Assembly: GCA_913063405.1 (NCBI GenBank) | Contig: CAJXZB010000012.1 | Location: 1 to 64,000, forward strand | Direction: 5' to 3' | DNA length: 64,000 nucleotides | From: an uncultured Ulvibacter sp. | GTDB lineage: Bacteria; Bacteroidota; Bacteroidia; Flavobacteriales; Flavobacteriaceae | Part shown: positions 11,459-21,683 of the stretch, one piece after another | Position numbering within the stretch: position 1 is the stretch's first letter | How the letters are laid out: every line of letters begins with the position of its first letter | Translations under genes and position numbers: made by a program | The notes under the pieces: generated by a model | Told to the model about the DNA's origin: nothing | Database searches by the model: none | What the model saw: the letters and a program-made list of their open reading frames with translations, nothing else

Positions 11459-12136
11459 TTAAAACTCGGTATCTAACTGAATGTAATCCAAGAACTCCCT
11501 ACGGGTTTCTGGATTTTTGAATTTACCTCCAAATTCGCTAGTAACTGTACTACTATCAATATCACGAATCCCTCTAGAATTGACACAAAGATGTTTCGCA
11601 TCGATTACGCAGGCAACATCATCTGTATTTAAAACCTCTTGTAATTCCTTTACGATTTGCATGGTAAGACGTTCTTGTACTTGAGGTCGCTTGGCAAAAT
11701 AGTCAACAATACGATTCATCTTACTTAAACCAACAACCGTCCCATTAGAGATATAAGCAATGTGAGCCTTTCCTACAATTGGAAGTAGGTGATGTTCACA
11801 GGTTGAGTAAAGAGTGATATTTTTTTCAACGAGCATCTCGTTGTACTTATACTTATTGTCAAAAGTTGAGGATTTCGGTTTTCTATCTGGATGCAGACCC
11901 CCAAAAATCTCCTGTACAAACATCTTGGCAACACGAGTAGGAGTCCCTTTTAAACTATCGTCTTTAAGGTCCAATCCAAGTGTATTCATAATACTGTGAA
12001 CATCTTTTTTTATCAGTGCTATCTTTTCAATATCACTAAGCGCAAATGCATCATCACGAATTGGAGTGTCACTAGCAGAGCTAACATGGTCATTTCCCAA
12101 TTCTTCAACCTCTCTAAGTTGTTTTTCTAAATCCAT
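11459..12136 (-). CDS. folE: GTP cyclohydrolase I
   Basis: Converts GTP to 7,8-dihydroneopterin triphosphate, the first step of tetrahydrofolate synthesis. Zinc-binding and active-site motifs are clear: STCEHHLLPIVGKAHIAYI, GLSKMNRIVDYFAKRPQVQERLT and KHLCVNSRGI. I chose the ATG at 12136, giving 225 residues (MDLEKQLREVEEL). The frame is open to an ATG at 12184, but a TAnnTTTG -7 element (12172-12179) lies inside that longer version, so the longer start would precede transcription. The N-terminal 35 residues are poorly conserved in the family. Confidence 0.93.
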   Translation of the reverse strand: MDLEKQLREVEELGNDHVSSASDTPIRDDAFALSDIEKIALIKKDVHSIMNTLGLDLKDDSLKGTPTRVAKMFVQEIFGGLHPDRKPKSSTFDNKYKYNEMLVEKNITLYSTCEHHLLPIVGKAHIAYISNGTVVGLSKMNRIVDYFAKRPQVQERLTMQIVKELQEVLNTDDVACVIDAKHLCVNSRGIRDIDSSTVTSEFGGKFKNPETRREFLDYIQLDTEF

Positions 12137-12171
12137 AAGTGTAATTGGCGTATTATTAATAATACAAGATG

Positions 12172-12179
12172 CAAAGATA
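12172..12179 (-). promoter_or_regulatory. Probable folE promoter -7 element
   Basis: On the minus strand the sequence reads TATCTTTG, a full TAnnTTTG match, about 35 bases before the ATG at 12136. It decides the start of folE. The -33 box is weak. Confidence 0.45.
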
Positions 12180-12306
12180 CGCATTAGGGTTTGGCTATGA
12201 AAAATAGAATATCACTATTTTTAAATTCTCACCTTGACTTTTAAGATTTGAAACTCACATTTTTCGATAAAATTTCATTAAATTACGCAAACCAAAAAAC
12301 AACACC

Positions 12307-15300
12307 ATGAAAAAGTTCTCCCCGGGCAATATATTTGTATTGTTCTCTTTTGTTTTTTTTTCAATAACAAGTCTTGCTCAAGGTCCAGGTTCCTTATTTG
12401 TTGATGCTGGACCAGATATCACGCTGGATTGTACAAGTGGTGGAAACGGAAGCGTCACTGCCAGTTTTCTAACTACTTTTGATACGTCTGGATCGACTTA
12501 TACGGTAAACTCGGTTCTTTATAGCCCTCCCTTTGCTTTTAATGGATTGGCAAATACATTAAATCCAAATATTGATGATGCGTGGTCTGGTGTGGATAAT
12601 TTGCCATTCGATTTTTGTTTCTTCGGAAACTTGGAAACCGAATTTCAAGTAGGATCCAATGGAGTAATTCGATTTGACGTTGACCCTGGAGATACTGGTA
12701 ATAACTGGTCTATTACCCAGGATTTACCCAATAATACGGAAGAGGCCTTGGCAGAGGCAAATGTGTTTACTCCCGGTCATGATATAGACCCGTCAGTTTC
12801 TGGTAGCGAGGAAATTGGGTATGAAGTTTTAGGAACCTTTCCAAATAGAGTATTAGTCGTTTCCTATTATGAAGTTCCTTTATACCAGTGCACAGGATTG
12901 TTGGCCACTCATATGGTTGTTTTTTACGAATTTTCTAATGTTATTGAAGTTTATATTCAGGATAAACCGACCTGTGTGAGTTGGCAAAATGGAGCAGCCA
13001 CTTTAGGTATTCAAAATGATGCAGGAACTACTGCTTATGTTCCTCCAGGGAGAAACACATCTGATGGTCCGTGGACGACTAACAATGAAGCTTGGAGTTT
13101 TAGCCCTGCTGGTACTCCTACCTATGTTTTTGAATGGTTGGATGCCACTGGCGCCGTTATTGGCACGAATCCTACCTTGAACTTTACGGTCACGGGTACC
13201 GAGACATTTACGGCAAGAGTTACCTACACCAATACGTGTAATGGTGATGTTGTAGAGCTTACTGATGATGTTGTTATAAATTACACTCTACCTATTATTG
13301 ATACCCGGCCTAATGATATTTTGATCTGTGATGATGGTACCGCACCTGGAATTTTTGACTTAACTGTGAATTCTCCACTTGTTTTAGGAACTCAAGACCC
13401 AACGATGTTTGTAATTCGGTATTTCGACAGTTCTGGGGTTGAGATTATACCTCCATTAGATACTATGTATACAATTGTAGGTACTTCGGAAGTTATCACG
13501 GTTCGAATTGAAGATCTTACTGGAACCTGTTTCGATATGGATACTTTTCTAATAGAATTTCCAAGCAGTTTTGTTGTTGATTTAGGACCAGATGTTGAAA
13601 AATGTGATGTTGCACCAGTGTTGCTAGATGCAGATACGCATAATTCAGCGGTGAATTATCAATGGTCATTGAATGGTACTGCGATTGTTGGAGCTACAAA
13701 CCCTACTTATACTGTTACAGCACCAAACTCAGGTATTTATTCTGTGGAAGCCACAGATGGTATTTGTACTATTATTGATGATGTAATTATAACCTTCAGG
13801 CCCCAGCCTGTTATAGATAGTCCTCCTGTAGATTTATTTCAGTGTGATGATGGTACTACTGCTGGAGTTTTTGATTTAAGGGTTAATGATGCTCTTATAT
13901 TGGGACCTCAGGACCCTACGATGTTTTTGATTAAGTATTATGAGACTTTTTTGGACAGTGAGAATGACACTAATCCCATACTGGGTCCTACGGTTCATTT
14001 GATAGTTCCCCCTTCTCCCCAGCGTATTTTTGTACGGATCGAGGATTTATCTGGGAGTTGTTTTGCTTTGGCTGAATTTGACATTTATTTTTCTCGTGCT
14101 ATTGCTGGTATTGTTCCATTGACTCTTAATGTCTGTGATTTTGATAGTGATGGGGGAGAGTTTGTAGATTTATTTACGGAGTTTAATTCTTTTGTATTGG
14201 ATGGAGAGCCTTCTTCTAGTTATGATATTACATATCATAGCAGTCAGGGGGATGCAGATGGCGATGTTAATGCACTTCCTAATCCTTATTTTGTAACGGC
14301 TCCCAATGAGGTTGTTTTTATACGTTTGGAGAATCGGGATGATGCTAGTTGTTTTGATACCACGCGTAATGTAGATATTATCATTGACACGCTCCCTACG
14401 ATCAACACGATGCCCCCTACGTTGGTGTTGTGTGATCCCAACAATGATGGATTTGTCGAGTTTGATTTGAGTGTACAATCTCCAGTTATTACTTTAGGAG
14501 ATCCTGCTTTGACAGTTAGCTACCACGGAACGCTATTAGATGCCCAGAATGATGCGTTGCCTTTACCGCTATTGTATATCAACGATGATATTTACTTGGA
14601 TGCTCCTGTTACTGATATTACGGATCCTTTGTATGGTACTGGTGGGGTATGGGCTCGTGTTGAGAGCAGTGTAAGCACTTGTTTTGAGGTGGTTAGTTTT
14701 GCATTAGAGGTTCGTTTTGCTCCAGTGGCTACGACACCAGCGGATCCACTTCGACAGTGTGATGATAGTGTTGCCGATGGCTTTACATTTTTTGATTTAA
14801 CGGTTGTGGAGCCCGAGGTATTGGGAGCTATGGATCCAACAGAGTTTGACATTTATTATTATGAGGATCAGACGGATGCTATTACCGCTGGCGATTTGGC
14901 TTTGACGGCTCCAGATTTTTCGGCTGCGATTCCTACTCCGACTGCTTTTTTAAATTCAGTAAACCCACAAGATATTTATATTTTAGTTGTAGGTGCTAGC
15001 AGTACGATTCCACCAAACCCTAATAGTGGAGAGGGGTGTTATGATATTGTGGTGTTGGAACTGATTGTTGATCCATTGCCGGAAGATTTAGGTCCTTTTG
15101 AGATTATGTTGTGTGATGATGATTTAAATGGCAGTACGTTGGATGATGAGATTTCTACTTTTGATTTGACCACTCAAGATATTTTGGTCAATGGTGGAGA
15201 TGCTACTATTACGGTAGTTTGGTATGAGACCCCTGCGGATGAGATCGCCGATATCCCGATAGTAGCTCCTACGATGTTTCAAAATTCGGCTACGCCTCAA

Positions 15301-18300
15301 ACGGTTGTTGGTCGAGCTACTTCAGCCTTTGGCTGTAGTAGTACTGTGACCCTTACTTTAACTGTTTTGCCCAATCCAAATCCTAAGACAGATCCTACAC
15401 CATTAGAACTTTGTGACGATGATGATGATGGTTTGGTAGCTGGTTTTGATTTGACTTTGCGTGATGTAGAGATTATCGATGGTGAGGTGGATGTTTCTGT
15501 ATTGTATTACGAAGACTTGGTCGATGCTCAGGCTGGTGTTGCAGGTACAGAGATCGCGGCCTTGTATACGAATATTGTTCCTTTTAGTCAGATTGTATAT
15601 GCTCGTGTTACCAAGGACGTACCCCCAGCTACGATAGCTTGTTATACGATTGTAGAGTTAGAGCTTGTTGTTATTGCCTTGCCGGATATGCCAGATATCA
15701 CATTGTTTGACGATCCTTTTATTGGCTGTGATGAGAGTGGTAGTGGTCAGGCTATTTTTGATTTAACGCTTCAGGATGCAGGGGTGTTAGGTTCTCAAAA
15801 CGCTGCGGACTTTGCACCCATTACGTATTATGAGATGTTAGTTGATGCTCAGGCTGGTATTGCTGGTACTGAGATTATTCCTGCGACTGCTTTTTTAAGT
15901 GGTGGTCAGCCAATCTGGGTTCGTTTGGAGAGTTTATTAACGAGTTGTGTACGTATTACAGAGTTCCAGATCGAAGTTGGTATTTTCCCTACCATTGGTA
16001 TAGGAGATGATTTGTTTGCTTGTGATGATGAGATTGGCGGAAGTACCTTAGATGATGGTTTGTCTACCTTTGATTTAACGGTTAATACGCTGTTGATTAA
16101 TTTAGGAGATGTTACATTGGATGTTTTTTATTATGCTACGATGGCCGATCAATTGGCCAATAACCCCATTGCGACCCCTGCTGCGTATCAGAATATAATT
16201 ACGCCTCAACAACAAATTTTTGTAAGTGCGTTTAGTACCCAAGATTGTGCTGCTATGTCTAATTTTTATATCAATGTAGATCCAAATCCTGTTACGGGAG
16301 ATCCAGGTGTTTTAATCGCTTGTGATTCGAACAATGATGGTTTTGCAGAATTTGATTTAAGCACGACGATTGCTGCTATTACTTTGGGAGATCCTAATTT
16401 AAGTGTTACTTATCACGGAACATTTTTGGATGCAGATACTGATGGAATTCAGTTATCAAACCCTTATATGAATGATCAAATTTACTTGGATGTGCCTATT
16501 ACAGCTCCTACGGATCCTAATTTTGGTACAGGAGGTGTATGGGCACGTGTAGAAACTACTGTTAATAGCTGTCATAGAGTAGTTCCCTTTGCCTTGGAGG
16601 TTCATGCTGCTCCTGTAGCTACGACTCCTGCGCCGCTTCGCGTGTGTGATGATGTTTCTGCCGATGGATTTGCGGAGTTTGATTTGACCTCTGTAGAGCC
16701 AGAGGTGTTAGATACTTTGGATCCTACACAGTTTGATGTTTACTATTATGAGGATCAGACGGATGCTGTTACAGCAGGAGACTTAGCCTTAACGGCCCCA
16801 GATTTTTCGTTATCTATTTTTAATACTACGACCTATATCAATACGAGCAACCCACAGGATATTTATGTATTGGTAGTTGGAAATTCGACCAGTACGCTAC
16901 CTCCGAACCCTAATGGTGCAGAGGGTTGTTATGATATTGTTGTGTTGGAGTTAATAGTTGATCCATTGCCGATGGATTTGGGTCCTTTTGAGATGTTCTT
17001 ATGTGATGATGATTTAAATGGTAGTACTTTGGATGATGAGATTTCTACCTTTGATTTGACCACTCAAGATGCTTTGGTCAATGGAGGAGATCCAACCATT
17101 ACAGTGGAGTGGTTTGAGACTCCTGCTGATGAGATGGCAAATAACCCCATTGTAGCTCCTACGATGTATCAAAACTTGGCAACCCCCCAAACGATTATCG
17201 GTCGTCCTACGACTTCCTTTGGTTGTAGTGTTATAGTTACCTTGACCTTAACGGTATTGCCGAATCCGAATCCGAATCCAGCTCCGACACCATTGGAGTT
17301 ATGTGATGACGATGATGATGGGATTGTCTCCGGTTTTGATTTGAGTCTTCGTGATTTAGAGATTATCGGATCAGAGCCTGATGTTTCTATTTTGTATTAT
17401 GAGCTTTTGGCAGATGCTCAGGCGGGTACCCTAGGAGCCGAGATTCCAGCGGGTCCTTATACTAACATTACACCAAATAGTCAGATAGTGTATGCGCGAG
17501 TTTTTAAAGATGTACCACCTTCGGTATTGGCTTGTTATACGGTAGTAGAGTTGGAACTTATTGTTATCGCGCTTCCAGATATGCCAGATGCTACGTTTCA
17601 AGACCCTTTTATAGGATGTGATTTAGATGGTAGTGGTGGGGCTATTTTTGATTTAACGCTTCAAGATGGTGGTGTTTTAGGAGTTCAAGATGGGGTTAAT
17701 TTTATGCCTATTACGTATTATATTACGCAGTTAGATGCTGAAGCTGGCACGAATGCTATTGCTCCTGCTACTGCTTTCCCAAGTACGGGTCAAACTATTT
17801 GGGTTCGTTTGGAGAGTTTGGTTACGGGCTGCGTTCGAATTACCTCGTTTGAGATAGAGGTAACACCTTTCCCTTTGATTGCAGTAGGAAACGATTTGTC
17901 TCTTTGTGATGATGAAATAGGGGGTAGTACTTTAGATGATGGTTTGTCTACCTTTGATTTAAGCGTTAATACCCCTGTAATTACTTTGGGTAATGGGACC
18001 CTTACGGTTTTATATTACGGTAGTGCTGCAGACCAGGCAAGTGATAGTCCAATAGCGCTGCCAGATGCGTATCAAAATATTACAACTCCTAGTCAAGAGA
18101 TTTTTGTAAGTATTTTTAGCACGGAAGGTTGTGAGGCTACCAGTAGTTTTATGATCACAGTAGATCCCAATCCTAGTCCAGTTACTCCAACTGCGTTAAT
18201 CGCTTGTGATGATGATAACAATGGTTTTGCTCCTTTTGTGTTAAGTGATAAGGATACAGAGATTGTAGGGGGAGAGCCAGATGTTGGTATTTTGGGTTAT

Positions 18301-21300
18301 TTTTTAACAGAGATAGAGGCTCAGGCTGGTGATCCAAGTACGATTTTATCAAATCCTTATACAAATATCGTTATCAATATGCAGACGGTTTGGGCACGTG
18401 TTCAAAATACCTTTACGGGTTGTTATAGTGTTGTTGCTTTAGATCTTATAGTAAATCCTAGTCCTGATACCCCTGTGATTCCTGGTTTTGGTGATTTAAC
18501 GTCCTGTGATAGTATGGGCGGGGGTGAAGCGGAGTTTAATTTAGAAGACAATACTGCTTTTGTATATGGAGTACAAGATCCATTGGAGTATAGTATTAGT
18601 TATCATACGGATGCTTTAGAGGCCGAGGGTGGGGTGAATCCAATAGGGAACACAACGAATTTTGTTAGTAGTGGTCAGACGATTTGGGTACGTTTAGAGA
18701 ACAACACTACGGGTTGTTACAGGGTTAGTTCTTTTGAGCTAATCGTAGGTGTTTTTCCACTTATAGCGGATCCAACTACAGGTATGCAGGCTTGTGATGA
18801 TGAGACGCCAGATGGTTTTACAGAGTTTGACTTAACGCTTAATGATGCTTTTATTACTATCGGAGATCCTACTTTAAGTGTTTTCTATTATGAGAGCCAG
18901 TCGGATCAAAGCGCAGGTATTTTTATTGATCCAGCCACTGCGTATCAGAACACATCAAATCCAATGACGCTGTATGTAAGTGTCTTTAATGGAACGGGCT
19001 GTTCTGCCCAGACGACTCTTACGTTGTCTGTGAATCCAAATCCTGAGCCGGTAACACCTACGCCGTTAGTTTCTTGTGATACGAACAATGATGGATTTGG
19101 GGAGTTTACCTTAACGGATAAGGATGTAGAGATTACGGGGGGACAACCGGATGTTACCATTAGTTATCACGAGACTTTGATTGATGCAGAGAATGGTGTT
19201 TTTGCACTACTTAGTCCGTATGTAAATATAATGGCAGATACCCAGGTGGTGTATGCCCGCGCTTTTTTCCCTGTGATTCCAAGTGGAACGGGCTGTTATG
19301 GTATTGTTGAGTTAGAACTTATTGTGAGTCCTACGCCTTTAGTTCCAACAGACTTACCAGCGTTAGTTCTTTGTGATGATGACGGTTTTGGGGTTTTTGA
19401 TTTGACCCAACAAGATGTTCTTATTTACGGGAGTCAGAATCCAGATGATTATGATTTGAGTTATCATACTGCTTTAGCAGATGCTCAGGCAGGTGTTAAT
19501 GCGATACCTAATCCAACGACTTATGTCAATACGATGACTCCAGAGCAAACGATTTATGTTCGTTTACTAGATCCAATAAGTGGTTGTGCTAAGACCGGGG
19601 CGTTTTTACTAAAAGTTTCCATTGGTCCTTTAGTTACTCAGCCAGACCCATTGAGTGTGTGTGATGATTTAGGAGTTCCAAATGACGGGATTACTGCTTT
19701 TGATTTGACACAGAAGAATGATGAGATTACAGGAGGAGCTACGGGAGTAGGCGTTCGATATTATGAGACTCAAGAGGATGCGGATACTGATACCAATCGT
19801 ATTGCTCCTGAAACGGCCTATGTAAACACGAGCAATCCTCAAACGGTGTATGTTCGTGTGATCGATGGTAATACGGAATGTGATGATACCTCTGTTAGTT
19901 TACGACTACGGGTGATCCCAAACCCTACGCCAATAACTCCAGATCCTATCGAACTTTGTGATGACAATGATTCTGGGGATCAGATGGAAGTATTTGATTT
20001 AACGATTCGTGAGGGTCAGATATTAAATGGTCAGAACTGGGAGTTGTTGTATTATGATAATCAGGCTGATGCTATAGAGGGCGATCCATTATTGGCAATT
20101 GTTGCTCCTACGATGTATGCGAACACAGCAAATCCACAGACGATTTATGTACGAGTGAGTGTTCCGGTGACTACTTCGATTCCTTATGGATGTTTTGAGA
20201 TCGTGGAGTTGGAGATATTAGTGAATCCCTTGCCGGATGCTACTGCTGTTATAACACCATATACTCTTTGTGAGGCCAATACAAATGGTTCAGTTGTTTT
20301 TGATTTAACGACCAAGGACTTTGAGGTATTAAATGGACAAGATGTTTCTGTTTTTGAGGTGTTTTATTTTGTAGCTCCATTAGATGCTGCTGGACAGGTT
20401 AATGCTATTGTAAATCCAGGGACGTATCAAAACGTGAGTAATCCAGAGACTATTTATGCAGGGATTCTAAATATAGAAACAGATTGTTATATCGCCAGTA
20501 GTCTAGATCCTGTTACCAATGAGTATTCTTTGTCTTTTGATTTAGAGGTTTTTGAAGGGGCTACAGCTACTAGGCCAGGTGCACCGTATGCTATTTGTGA
20601 TAAAACCGATCCCAACGATGGTTTTGCTGATTTTGATTTAAGTGCTGGCAATACGGCTTTATATAGTGAGATTATGGGTACTCAGATGTCCCCTGATTAT
20701 ACATTGAGTTTTTATGAGACCTTACCCCAGGCAGAAGCAGGTGATATGCCATTACCAGATAGTTATACCAATATTATCAATCCACAGATTGTTTATGGTC
20801 GTGTTACCAATAATGATACGGACTGTTATGCGATAGTAGAGTTGATCTTAAAGGTGGAGCAATTACCGGTTGTTACTTTGGAAGAAGAGCATCGACTGTG
20901 TGTAGATGCCAATGGGAATCCAATTCCTGAGGAAGAAGGAGGGATGTCTCCACCAGTACTTGAGGTGAATCTAGATCCTAGTTTGTATGATATTATTTGG
21001 GATACCCCAAGTGGTACTGTCTTTGGGACTAGTGTGACGGCTTTAGAGGGAGGAACCTATACGGCAACTTATACAGAGATTGGATCGGCTTTAGGCTGTA
21101 GTGCAGAAGTAAGTACTACTGTTACGGTCTCTCAACCTCCAGTGACCTATGATGCTGTGTTATTAAATGGTGCTTTTGCCGATAGTCATACGGTACAGGC
21201 GACGGCAGAAGGATTGGGTACGTATGTGTTCCAATTGGACGATGGTCCTTTTATTGAGATTGGTACATTTGAGAATGTAAGTGCTGGTACTCATACTGTA

Positions 21301-21621
21301 ACGATTAAGGATGCCAATGGTTGTGGTAGTGTTACTTTAGAGGTGGGTGTGATTGATTACCCTCGCTATTTAACTCCAAATCAGGATGGGTATCACGATA
21401 CTTGGAATATTATAGGAATCGCTGCTTTTGATCCTAGTGCGAAGGTGTATATCTTCGATAGGTTCGGAAAGTTATTAAAGCAGGTGAGTCCACTAGGTAA
21501 CGGATGGAATGGCACCTATAATGGGAATCCATTGCCATCGAGTGACTACTGGTTCGTAGTGGAATACCTAGAGGAAGGGGTTGGAAAAGAATTTAAAGGA
21601 CACTTTACCTTGAAACGATAA
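12307..21621 (+). CDS. Giant T9SS type B surface protein 1 (24 CDD modules)
   Basis: A 3104-residue exported protein, probably a surface adhesin or gliding-type filament. A signal peptide occupies residues 1-25 (ending SLAQG). Residues 30-300 resemble the nidogen-like head found in flavobacterial sorting-domain proteins (VGSNGVIRF; IQNDAGTTAYVPPGRN). One CDD module follows, then an Ig-like segment ending GIYSVEATDGIC. After that come 23 modules of about 95-115 residues, each opening with a Cys-Asp-Asp/Asp-rich loop (for example ELCDDDDDGL), an FDLT strand, a YYE..DA segment and NPQTIYVRV, and closing with LELIV.P.P. The end has an Ig-like domain, a SprB-like repeat (YVFQLDDGPF) and the type B C-terminal signal (YLTPNQDGYHDTW to GHFTLKR). 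Residues from about 494 to the end match protein 2 exactly. Acid loops suggest calcium binding, which is inference. Confidence 0.85.
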   Translation: MKKFSPGNIFVLFSFVFFSITSLAQGPGSLFVDAGPDITLDCTSGGNGSVTASFLTTFDTSGSTYTVNSVLYSPPFAFNGLANTLNPNIDDAWSGVDNLPFDFCFFGNLETEFQVGSNGVIRFDVDPGDTGNNWSITQDLPNNTEEALAEANVFTPGHDIDPSVSGSEEIGYEVLGTFPNRVLVVSYYEVPLYQCTGLLATHMVVFYEFSNVIEVYIQDKPTCVSWQNGAATLGIQNDAGTTAYVPPGRNTSDGPWTTNNEAWSFSPAGTPTYVFEWLDATGAVIGTNPTLNFTVTGTETFTARVTYTNTCNGDVVELTDDVVINYTLPIIDTRPNDILICDDGTAPGIFDLTVNSPLVLGTQDPTMFVIRYFDSSGVEIIPPLDTMYTIVGTSEVITVRIEDLTGTCFDMDTFLIEFPSSFVVDLGPDVEKCDVAPVLLDADTHNSAVNYQWSLNGTAIVGATNPTYTVTAPNSGIYSVEATDGICTIIDDVIITFRPQPVIDSPPVDLFQCDDGTTAGVFDLRVNDALILGPQDPTMFLIKYYETFLDSENDTNPILGPTVHLIVPPSPQRIFVRIEDLSGSCFALAEFDIYFSRAIAGIVPLTLNVCDFDSDGGEFVDLFTEFNSFVLDGEPSSSYDITYHSSQGDADGDVNALPNPYFVTAPNEVVFIRLENRDDASCFDTTRNVDIIIDTLPTINTMPPTLVLCDPNNDGFVEFDLSVQSPVITLGDPALTVSYHGTLLDAQNDALPLPLLYINDDIYLDAPVTDITDPLYGTGGVWARVESSVSTCFEVVSFALEVRFAPVATTPADPLRQCDDSVADGFTFFDLTVVEPEVLGAMDPTEFDIYYYEDQTDAITAGDLALTAPDFSAAIPTPTAFLNSVNPQDIYILVVGASSTIPPNPNSGEGCYDIVVLELIVDPLPEDLGPFEIMLCDDDLNGSTLDDEISTFDLTTQDILVNGGDATITVVWYETPADEIADIPIVAPTMFQNSATPQTVVGRATSAFGCSSTVTLTLTVLPNPNPKTDPTPLELCDDDDDGLVAGFDLTLRDVEIIDGEVDVSVLYYEDLVDAQAGVAGTEIAALYTNIVPFSQIVYARVTKDVPPATIACYTIVELELVVIALPDMPDITLFDDPFIGCDESGSGQAIFDLTLQDAGVLGSQNAADFAPITYYEMLVDAQAGIAGTEIIPATAFLSGGQPIWVRLESLLTSCVRITEFQIEVGIFPTIGIGDDLFACDDEIGGSTLDDGLSTFDLTVNTLLINLGDVTLDVFYYATMADQLANNPIATPAAYQNIITPQQQIFVSAFSTQDCAAMSNFYINVDPNPVTGDPGVLIACDSNNDGFAEFDLSTTIAAITLGDPNLSVTYHGTFLDADTDGIQLSNPYMNDQIYLDVPITAPTDPNFGTGGVWARVETTVNSCHRVVPFALEVHAAPVATTPAPLRVCDDVSADGFAEFDLTSVEPEVLDTLDPTQFDVYYYEDQTDAVTAGDLALTAPDFSLSIFNTTTYINTSNPQDIYVLVVGNSTSTLPPNPNGAEGCYDIVVLELIVDPLPMDLGPFEMFLCDDDLNGSTLDDEISTFDLTTQDALVNGGDPTITVEWFETPADEMANNPIVAPTMYQNLATPQTIIGRPTTSFGCSVIVTLTLTVLPNPNPNPAPTPLELCDDDDDGIVSGFDLSLRDLEIIGSEPDVSILYYELLADAQAGTLGAEIPAGPYTNITPNSQIVYARVFKDVPPSVLACYTVVELELIVIALPDMPDATFQDPFIGCDLDGSGGAIFDLTLQDGGVLGVQDGVNFMPITYYITQLDAEAGTNAIAPATAFPSTGQTIWVRLESLVTGCVRITSFEIEVTPFPLIAVGNDLSLCDDEIGGSTLDDGLSTFDLSVNTPVITLGNGTLTVLYYGSAADQASDSPIALPDAYQNITTPSQEIFVSIFSTEGCEATSSFMITVDPNPSPVTPTALIACDDDNNGFAPFVLSDKDTEIVGGEPDVGILGYFLTEIEAQAGDPSTILSNPYTNIVINMQTVWARVQNTFTGCYSVVALDLIVNPSPDTPVIPGFGDLTSCDSMGGGEAEFNLEDNTAFVYGVQDPLEYSISYHTDALEAEGGVNPIGNTTNFVSSGQTIWVRLENNTTGCYRVSSFELIVGVFPLIADPTTGMQACDDETPDGFTEFDLTLNDAFITIGDPTLSVFYYESQSDQSAGIFIDPATAYQNTSNPMTLYVSVFNGTGCSAQTTLTLSVNPNPEPVTPTPLVSCDTNNDGFGEFTLTDKDVEITGGQPDVTISYHETLIDAENGVFALLSPYVNIMADTQVVYARAFFPVIPSGTGCYGIVELELIVSPTPLVPTDLPALVLCDDDGFGVFDLTQQDVLIYGSQNPDDYDLSYHTALADAQAGVNAIPNPTTYVNTMTPEQTIYVRLLDPISGCAKTGAFLLKVSIGPLVTQPDPLSVCDDLGVPNDGITAFDLTQKNDEITGGATGVGVRYYETQEDADTDTNRIAPETAYVNTSNPQTVYVRVIDGNTECDDTSVSLRLRVIPNPTPITPDPIELCDDNDSGDQMEVFDLTIREGQILNGQNWELLYYDNQADAIEGDPLLAIVAPTMYANTANPQTIYVRVSVPVTTSIPYGCFEIVELEILVNPLPDATAVITPYTLCEANTNGSVVFDLTTKDFEVLNGQDVSVFEVFYFVAPLDAAGQVNAIVNPGTYQNVSNPETIYAGILNIETDCYIASSLDPVTNEYSLSFDLEVFEGATATRPGAPYAICDKTDPNDGFADFDLSAGNTALYSEIMGTQMSPDYTLSFYETLPQAEAGDMPLPDSYTNIINPQIVYGRVTNNDTDCYAIVELILKVEQLPVVTLEEEHRLCVDANGNPIPEEEGGMSPPVLEVNLDPSLYDIIWDTPSGTVFGTSVTALEGGTYTATYTEIGSALGCSAEVSTTVTVSQPPVTYDAVLLNGAFADSHTVQATAEGLGTYVFQLDDGPFIEIGTFENVSAGTHTVTIKDANGCGSVTLEVGVIDYPRYLTPNQDGYHDTWNIIGIAAFDPSAKVYIFDRFGKLLKQVSPLGNGWNGTYNGNPLPSSDYWFVVEYLEEGVGKEFKGHFTLKR
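14431..18204 (+). repeat. Six-module higher-order repeat, two blocks
   Basis: Within the tract the modules recur as an ordered set of six. Block A (14431-16320) and block B (16321-18204) are 1,890 and 1,884 bases long. Each runs through modules opening CD.NNDGF, CDD..ADGF, LCDDDLNGSTLDDEIS, ELCDDDDDG, GCD..GSG and CDDEIGGSTLDDGLS. This shows that the protein grew by duplicating a block of about 630 residues. The second copy of the tract carries the same pair at 24098-27871. Confidence 0.8.
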
Positions 21622-21642
21622 CCTTTACTTAAATTAAAACCT

Positions 21643-21683
21643 AAAAGCTCCTGTCAAATACAAATTGATAGGAGCTTTTTTGT
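21643..21683 (+). terminator. Terminator after giant protein 1
   Basis: Stem AAAAGCTCCTGTCA paired with TGATAGGAGCTTTT (one G-T pair) and a T run. It is part of the duplicated tract; the repeat boundary lies at its last bases. Confidence 0.8.

Larger units (their letters stand above)
13787..21683 (+). repeat. 7,897-bp direct repeat, copy 1
   Basis: Matches 23454-31350 at a constant offset of 9,667 bases, with no difference found in what I compared. The left edge falls inside an Ig-like domain just after the codons for GIYSVEA.DGIC. The right edge falls in the T run of the shared terminator. It contains 2,611 codons of protein 1 plus the stop, the trailer and the terminator. There is no transposase and no target-site duplication, so gene conversion or segmental duplication is more likely than an insertion sequence. 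Confidence 0.93.

Noticed and set aside
12137-12184. Longer folE starting at 12184
   Set aside because: A TAnnTTTG -7 element lies inside it, so transcription would begin after that ATG.
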